Origin: Candidatus Brocadia sinica JPN1
GTDB lineage: Bacteria > Planctomycetota > Brocadiia > Brocadiales > Brocadiaceae
DNA: 64,000 bases
Assembly: GCF_000949635.1 (NCBI RefSeq)
Contig: NZ_BAFN01000001.1
Location: 496,001-560,000, forward strand
Direction of reading: 5' to 3'
The position numbers and the translations under genes are program-made. The notes beneath the pieces were generated by a model that was not told the origin of the DNA, searched no databases, and saw only the letters and a list, made by a program, of their open reading frames with translations. Shown here piece by piece: positions 58,659 to 64,000 of the stretch (within the stretch, counting starts at the first letter, position 1; every line of letters begins with the position of its first letter).

Positions 58659-59948
58659 CTACGTAAAGTTTTCACCTCTGACTAAATCTTCGTATGTCTC
58701 TCTTTTCCTGATGATACAATACCGATCACCCTCTACCAGCACTTCACACGGACGCGGACGAGAATTGTAGCTGGAACTCATCGAAAAACCATACGCACCG
58801 GCGCTGAATATCGCCAGCAAATCCCCCTCTTTTACCCTGGGTAGTGCCCTATTGGCTGCAAAGACATCGCTACTCTCACAAACCGGACCCACAATATCTA
58901 CCAAATCCATACCCGTTTTTAGCGGGGATTTATCAGAATTTTCCACCTTTGGCATCCTTATAGCTGTATTTACCGGCCATATCCTGTGAAAGGCATCATA
59001 AAGGGCAGGACGTATCAGATCATTCATGGCCGCATCACAAATAATAAATTTTTTACCATGCACGGTCTCTTTTGTATAAATTACCCTGGTAACCAAAATC
59101 CCGGAATTTCCCACAATAAACCGTCCCGGCTCCAGAATGAGATTACATTGCATCTCTTTCACCAGCGGGAGTATTTTCAATGCATACTCTTTCGGTCCTA
59201 TTACTTTTTCCCCTGAATATGAGATACAATAGCCGCCTCCTATGTTCATAAACTCAATATCCAGCCCCGCATCTCTGCAGTTATTAACAAACTTCACTAC
59301 CTTCTTAAGGGCGCGAACATAAGGGTCAACCGTATAAATAGGTGAACCCAGGTGTACATGTAAGCCGCACAGGGCGACATTCTGATAGAGTGCAGATTGC
59401 TTAATAATCCTTTCGGCTTCGGTAAAATCGATACCGAATTTGTTTTCCTTTTTCCCCGTAGTAGTCTTCGCATGCGTTTTTGCATCGATATCCGGATTGA
59501 TTCGCAAGGCTATCCTTGGCACCTTTCCTGACTCCTGGGCCAGGACATTAATATGCTCGAGTTCTGCCAGCGATTCTACATTAAACATAAAAATGTCATT
59601 CTCCAGGGCATATGTTATCTCCTTGTCTGTTTTTCCCACACCAGCAAACACAATCTTTGACGGATCGCCGCCAGCCTTAATTGCCCGAAACAACTCACCT
59701 CCGGAAACCACATCGAAACCCGATCCTTCCTCTGCCAAAACCTTACAGAGAGAGAGGTTCGAATTGGACTTCACAGAAAAACAGATCAGCGTATCGACAT
59801 CCTGAAATGCCGTTTTTAATTCACGATACCGCGCCAAAATCGCACTTTTACTATAAATATAGGCAGGTGTCCCAACCTCTGACACAATATCTTCTATCTT
59901 TACCTTCTCACAAAAAAGTGTATTACCACTGTAATCAAATATATCCAT
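58659..59948 (-). CDS. lysA: Diaminopimelate decarboxylase
   Basis: A 429-residue PLP enzyme of lysine biosynthesis. The PLP lysine is in CFSVKSNSN, the glycine-rich region in MNIGGGYCISYSG, and the catalytic Cys region is VGPVCESSDVFA. Family length is about 415-430. It lies 12 bp upstream of the Met8 gene on the same strand. Confidence 0.94.
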   Translation of the reverse strand: MDIFDYSGNTLFCEKVKIEDIVSEVGTPAYIYSKSAILARYRELKTAFQDVDTLICFSVKSNSNLSLCKVLAEEGSGFDVVSGGELFRAIKAGGDPSKIVFAGVGKTDKEITYALENDIFMFNVESLAELEHINVLAQESGKVPRIALRINPDIDAKTHAKTTTGKKENKFGIDFTEAERIIKQSALYQNVALCGLHVHLGSPIYTVDPYVRALKKVVKFVNNCRDAGLDIEFMNIGGGYCISYSGEKVIGPKEYALKILPLVKEMQCNLILEPGRFIVGNSGILVTRVIYTKETVHGKKFIICDAAMNDLIRPALYDAFHRIWPVNTAIRMPKVENSDKSPLKTGMDLVDIVGPVCESSDVFAANRALPRVKEGDLLAIFSAGAYGFSMSSSYNSRPRPCEVLVEGDRYCIIRKRETYEDLVRGENFT

Positions 59949-59962
59949 AACCTATTATCCGT

Positions 59963-61348
59963 TCATCCTTTACTCAGTTTCTTTTCCCAATATGCTATAC
60001 GTTTTTTAACAAAACCCGGCGCCGTAGAACCGTGACTTTTATAATTCTTGATACAATTTTCTACTCCCAGCACTTTATAAACATCCTTTTCTATAACGGA
60101 AGAAAATGCCTTAAAACTCTCCAACCGCAAGTCCATCAACCTGCATTGCACCCGAATGCACTCCCTCACGATCTTCCCGACAATCTCGTGGGCCATACGG
60201 AAGGGTACACCCTTTTTGACCAGGTACTCTGCTAACGCAGTGGCATCAATAAATCCCTTTTCACATGCCAGCATCATCCGTTCACCATGAAAGTTGGTAT
60301 TTGCCACAAGCTCGGTCAGAACGGATAATGAAGTCTGAACAGTATCCGATGCATCAAATATCGCCATCTTGTCCTCCTGCATATCACGATTGTAACTCAA
60401 CGGCAATCCCTTGAGCAGTGTGAGCAAAGACGTCAAATGTCCAAACGCACGACCACATTTACCCCGAATCAGCTCAAGCACATCGGGATTCTTTTTTTGG
60501 GGCATAATGCTGGAACCCGTACAATAGGCATCACTGATCTCAATAAACTTCACCTCATCGTTGCACCAGATAATCCATTCCTCACAAAGGCGGGATAGAT
60601 GCACGGCAACCAAGGAGAGACAAAACGCATACTCAACACAAAAATCCCTATCGCTCACGGCGTCCATGCTGTTTTCATAAACCCCATCAAAATCGAGCAG
60701 TTTTGCCGTAAATGCGGGATCGGTTGGAAGTGTAGTACCTGCAAGGGCACATGCGCCCAGAGGCGATTTATTAAGCCGGGCAAGACAATCCTGAAGTCGC
60801 GTCTTGTCACGTTCCAGCATCTCCACATATGCCAACAAGTAGTGTGATACCAGCACCGGTTGGGCGTGTTGAAGGTGAGTAAAGCCAGGCATAATCAATC
60901 CAAAAACCGCTTTCCCCTTTCTCACGAATTCTTTTTGTAATGCCGCCAAGAGACCTATCGTTTCGCGCGTCTGATTGCGCGTCCAGAGCCGCAGGTCGAG
61001 AGCAACCTGGTCATTTCGGCTTCGGGCGGTATGGAGCTTTTTGCCGGCCTCGCCAATCCGTTCAATCAGCGCCGATTCAATGTTCATGTGAACATCTTCA
61101 AGAGACTTTTTGAACTCAAACTTTTCGGCTTCTATTTCAGCGAGAATTTCCTTCAATCCCTTAACGATTGCATCCTTTTCTTTCTCAGTAATAAGCTTAC
61201 ACTTAGCGAGCATGGTTGCATGGGCAATACTTCCCTCGATATCATATTGATAAAGCCGCCAATCGAAGGAAACTGATTCAGTAAACGACTCCACCGATGA
61301 CGCCGTCTGCTTCGTAAATCTACCTCCCCAGGGCTTTTTTTGTTTCAT
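59963..61348 (-). CDS. argH: Argininosuccinate lyase
   Basis: A 461-residue arginine biosynthesis enzyme (also urea-type reactions). The fumarase-superfamily signature is GSSIMPQKKNPD (about residue 280), and HTARSRNDQVALDLRLW is the conserved second region. I chose the ATG at 61348 (MKQKKPWGGRF), since this is the conserved start; a start at 61435 would add a hydrophobic extension not seen in the family. It lies 14 bp upstream of lysA. Confidence 0.95.
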   Translation of the reverse strand: MKQKKPWGGRFTKQTASSVESFTESVSFDWRLYQYDIEGSIAHATMLAKCKLITEKEKDAIVKGLKEILAEIEAEKFEFKKSLEDVHMNIESALIERIGEAGKKLHTARSRNDQVALDLRLWTRNQTRETIGLLAALQKEFVRKGKAVFGLIMPGFTHLQHAQPVLVSHYLLAYVEMLERDKTRLQDCLARLNKSPLGACALAGTTLPTDPAFTAKLLDFDGVYENSMDAVSDRDFCVEYAFCLSLVAVHLSRLCEEWIIWCNDEVKFIEISDAYCTGSSIMPQKKNPDVLELIRGKCGRAFGHLTSLLTLLKGLPLSYNRDMQEDKMAIFDASDTVQTSLSVLTELVANTNFHGERMMLACEKGFIDATALAEYLVKKGVPFRMAHEIVGKIVRECIRVQCRLMDLRLESFKAFSSVIEKDVYKVLGVENCIKNYKSHGSTAPGFVKKRIAYWEKKLSKG

Positions 61349-61435
61349 AATCACCACTCTTTTGCTTTGAATCCCCAGAAACATCCAGCCAAAAAATAAG
61401 TTAAGTAATATAGCTAAATATAAAGGGTGAGTCAA

Positions 61436-62437
61436 TATAATTCAACAATTCAAGCGATGAGATTCTATAACATTAGCTAGCGGCGAGGAAAAGGAAACTG
61501 AATAAACAATTTTAGTGTCTTTAATCTTGATATGAATCTGTATGAGGGATAAGTTATATTGACATCATTTTCATGAGTGGCGAGATTGGCAATAAATTTA
61601 AGGCAGTATTTTTGGGTGGCATGGCCAAATCCTGTCCCTGTACGTTTTGAACAGGGATTGTTTGCCCGTGTCTTACCTGGTCTGCTTATCCTTCCACCTA
61701 TATTCCTTCGGGTTTTCAATCCTTATTATAGATCACAATACAGTTGACTTTAATAACATGCTTTGATCGAATTGTTTTTAGAACATTTCCTGTTTCTTTC
61801 GGTCTAATGGGTCTATAGACATTTTGTTTCTACTCCTTTTAGAGGACTTCGAGGAGTCGTGTTCATGATATTCTTTTATGAACGTCTTGTTTGAAAGGGT
61901 ATCAATCTCAGCGCATATTCTTCGTTCCAACCATTTCAAAAACCCTTGATTTCCCATTTTCTCTTTTGTTTATGAATTACTTGTTTTTTTATTTTGATTA
62001 CCGACATCTTCGCTACCCTCTTTTCTTTTAAACAACCGAAAAGTTTGCAAAATAACGTCCGCTATATCAGAAGGAATCAATAACAAAATAAAGAGGTTAA
62101 AGCGCATGGCATACGGTTATCGAGACGTCAAATACTTCTTACTCAAGATTCATCAACATTGCGGACTTCTTGACCCTAAGCTTTCAACTTAAATACGAAA
62201 GACACTTATTTAATGCAGGCAGATTTAATTCCTTCAAATGCACTGACATAAAAAAACTGGCTTTCGAGTTTAAATACGGCATAATTTTTTGCCATAATTT
62301 ACAACTACGAATTATTCTTGTCAAGGAGCAAGCAGAACCTTACTTTGATATAGACAATGTCCCAAGCCAAAAAGTATTTTCAGTTGACAACTTCTTTTTA
62401 CATCACTATCATTTTCAGAATGATTTCATTCGACAAT
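61436..62437. other. Gene-poor 1-kb region
   Basis: I see no convincing gene. Minus-strand reading frames of 80 codons (61477-61719) and 59 codons (61778-61957, Lys/Arg-rich) lack recognised motifs and may be remnants of a lost gene. A plus-strand frame at 62170-62451 has atypical composition. No rRNA, tRNA or terminal inverted repeats are apparent. Confidence 0.5.
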
Positions 62438-63382
62438 ATGAAGCAGCATAAAAAATTATTTCTCCTGTTCTTGCTGACATTATGCCTCAGCGGCTTCATT
62501 GCACCCGTAATAAAGGTTATCCTTGATACATTGACATCATCAAGTTCTTTCATGGCAGATTTGCTGAACTATAAGCATGGAAGTTATGATTTTGGCAGGG
62601 TCATGCGCCGTATCATGATGGCGATGGCCATTCTCCTTATTTTCCTCATGAGAAAACAACTGATGATCGGCTCCTTTGTCGCTCTTGGAATAAAACCTGT
62701 CCAGGGTTGGTGGGAACAATTACAGATGGGATTTTTCCTGAGTACGGGGATGTTCATTTTATATATTATCTTCTTGTGGATATGTGGTACTCAAATATTT
62801 CAACCCGATGCAAAATCCCCCACGGAAATGATCTTTCAACTCCTGAAAATATTATTGATCGCGGGTCTTGTGGGATGTATCGAAGAAATATTATTCCGGG
62901 GATTTATCTTTCAAAGTCTGTTGGCGGACTTACAGACCGTATCCGCTATTTGTATCAGCAGTCTATTTTATTCCTTATTACACTTCTTTAAGGTAAAATT
63001 ATTGGTAACGCCCGGTTTTCAACCTTTTATTGGCTTTATCGTCATCTATCAATCCTTTAAGGATATTGCCGTAAATTTTCCTGCTATTTTACCTTTAATA
63101 ATCGGCCTTTTTCTTGTTGGCGTGGTACTCTCTTATGCATATTTTCGAACAAAGTCCCTGTATCTCGCTATTGGAATCCATGCTGGGTGGATATTTCTCA
63201 TTAAGGCGAATAAATTATTCTTTGATCATGTTGGAATGAATCTAAAGTGGTTGTTTGGCGATAGCAAAATGATTACTGGCGCACTTGGATGGAGTTTCTT
63301 AATGTTTACGTTAATTCTCATACGATTTGTAACAAAAGCAAGAGTAGCGTGCAATGGAAAAGACACTGCAAGAACTTTCTGA
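62438..63382 (+). CDS. CPBP-family intramembrane protease
   Basis: A CAAX/Abi-type membrane protease of 314 residues from the ATG at 62438 (62357 or 62420 are alternatives). About eight helices. The catalytic motifs are EEILFRGFIF (Glu-Glu...Arg), a phenylalanine-histidine motif in SLLHFFKV and a late His in IGIHAGWIF. Members cleave prenylated or membrane substrates; the substrate here is unknown. Its 3' end overlaps lpxD by 29 bp. Confidence 0.82.
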   Translation: MKQHKKLFLLFLLTLCLSGFIAPVIKVILDTLTSSSSFMADLLNYKHGSYDFGRVMRRIMMAMAILLIFLMRKQLMIGSFVALGIKPVQGWWEQLQMGFFLSTGMFILYIIFLWICGTQIFQPDAKSPTEMIFQLLKILLIAGLVGCIEEILFRGFIFQSLLADLQTVSAICISSLFYSLLHFFKVKLLVTPGFQPFIGFIVIYQSFKDIAVNFPAILPLIIGLFLVGVVLSYAYFRTKSLYLAIGIHAGWIFLIKANKLFFDHVGMNLKWLFGDSKMITGALGWSFLMFTLILIRFVTKARVACNGKDTARTF

Positions 63383-64000
63383 GTACGTCGGTGGCACAGT
63401 CATTGGGGACCCTTCCATAAAGATACGCGGTGTCATGGGCATCGATGACGCACAGGAAGGATATATTACGTTTATATCCAATGATAAATATATAAAAAAA
63501 ATCGATCAGACGAAGGCCTCTGCCATCATCGTTTCGCCCAAATTGAAAGACACAAACCCGTCCCTTTCTCAGAAAAGGGAAAGAAGTCTTTTAGTATGCA
63601 ACAATCCCTATCTTGCCTTTGCCAAGCTGGTAGAACTCCTGATGTACAAAAAGCCCACTTACACAAAGGGTATCGATGATTCTGCCAGAATTGACAAAAC
63701 AGCTGTGATTGGACAAGACGTTTCTATCCGTTCCTACGTCACCGTCGGTCAAAACACCCATATTGGCAACCGTGTAGTGTTATACCCGTGTGTCTATATA
63801 GGAGATAATTGCATAATTGGTGATGACACCATTATTTATCCAAATGCCGTGATTTATGACGATACCGTAATTGGCAAACGAGTAACCATTCACGGCAACA
63901 CGGTTATTGGAAGCAGCGGCTTTGGATACGCGCCGGATGGCCAGAGCTATTACAAGATTCCGCAGGTCGGCACTACCGTAATCGAAGACGATGTGGATAT
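63354..64000 (+). CDS. lpxD: UDP-3-O-acylglucosamine N-acyltransferase, 5' part
   Basis: The reading frame starts at the ATG 63354 (MEKTLQELSEYVGGTVIGD) and runs open to the window edge (215 codons). The N-terminal uridine-binding domain is followed by hexapeptide repeats such as ARIDKTAVIGQDVSI and GDNCIIGDDTIIYPNAVIY. The catalytic-region VTIHGNTVIGSSGFGYAPDG matches LpxD, the third step of lipid A synthesis. This indicates an outer membrane with lipid A. The gene is incomplete here. Confidence 0.93.
   Translation, partial: MEKTLQELSEYVGGTVIGDPSIKIRGVMGIDDAQEGYITFISNDKYIKKIDQTKASAIIVSPKLKDTNPSLSQKRERSLLVCNNPYLAFAKLVELLMYKKPTYTKGIDDSARIDKTAVIGQDVSIRSYVTVGQNTHIGNRVVLYPCVYIGDNCIIGDDTIIYPNAVIYDDTVIGKRVTIHGNTVIGSSGFGYAPDGQSYYKIPQVGTTVIEDDVD

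Noticed and set aside
61477-61719. 80-codon minus-strand frame as a gene
   Set aside because: No domain, signal or ribosome binding site; composition resembles intergenic DNA. Mentioned only as possible remnant.
62170-62451. 93-codon plus-strand frame before the CPBP gene
   Set aside because: Overlaps the start of the CPBP gene and has no recognisable motif.

Overview
The window looks like chromosome of an anammox planctomycete (Candidatus Brocadiales: the Kuenenia/Brocadia/Jettenia group). The genus cannot be settled by eye. The main reason is the minus-strand cluster at about 47.7-54.6 kb: a Rieske protein, an FAD/NAD(P)-ferredoxin oxidoreductase, a split cytochrome b, a hexaheme cytochrome and a membrane-anchored octaheme HAO-like protein. 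This is the layout of the third Rieske/cytochrome b complex (R/b-3) described for anammox bacteria. A second N-type F-ATPase operon, a nitrite/formate channel, several multiheme c-type cytochromes and lpxD (outer membrane with lipid A) agree with this. I found no rRNA, tRNA, CRISPR array or intact insertion sequence.

Layout. 0-16.5 kb (almost all minus strand): a decayed GH44-like glycosidase, rarA, a Cache-HAMP sensor overlapping a GAF-GGDEF cyclase, transaldolase, holA, cobU, cobS, then an N-type ATP synthase operon (atpD-C-Q/I-B-E-F-A-G) and a TauE/SafE exporter. 16.7-25.5 kb (plus strand): a secreted protein with about fourteen 47-residue repeats, MprF, a small membrane protein, a secreted seven-repeat beta-propeller, and a molybdate/tungstate-type ABC permease and ATPase. 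25.5-30.6 kb (minus): a PiT phosphate transporter, a pentaheme cytochrome, and a thioredoxin-fold/outer-membrane-barrel fusion; the last two each carry one in-frame TGA. 30.7-39.9 kb: an accessory region with two methyltransferases, TrmO, a frameshifted rhodanese, a TVP38-rhodanese fusion, a fatty-acid-hydroxylase-family protein, a divergent ArsR regulator with a SqrR/BigR-like cysteine pair, a flippase-like protein, an MgtA-type P-ATPase, and remnants of trmO and of an ArsB/NhaD transporter. 39.9-47.6 kb (minus): CLC channel, FNT channel with two secreted proteins, FHA-trypsin protease, hpt, TPR lipoprotein, agmatinase. 47.6-54.6 kb: the R/b complex. 54.7-61.4 kb: TusA, JAMM protease, cysteine synthase, DsrE-like protein, siroheme sulfite/nitrite reductase, Met8-type siroheme synthase, lysA, argH. 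61.4-62.4 kb is largely empty. 62.4-64 kb (plus): CPBP protease and the start of lpxD.

How it fits together. The R/b complex is expected to oxidise quinol and pass electrons to multiheme c-type proteins, or run NAD(P)H/ferredoxin-linked reactions through its flavoprotein. The proton motive force it makes would be used by the N-type ATPase. The 54.7-58.6 kb genes form a sulfite-to-cysteine block. The 31.4-35.8 kb genes look like a sulfur-stress (persulfide) response unit, with a well-formed promoter in front of its ArsR gene. Several genes are broken (two stops plus a frameshift in the glycosidase, single TGA codons in the cytochrome and the fusion, one extra G in the rhodanese). All four premature stops could arise from TGG by one G-to-A change. 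Whether these are real decay or consensus errors needs read-level checking.
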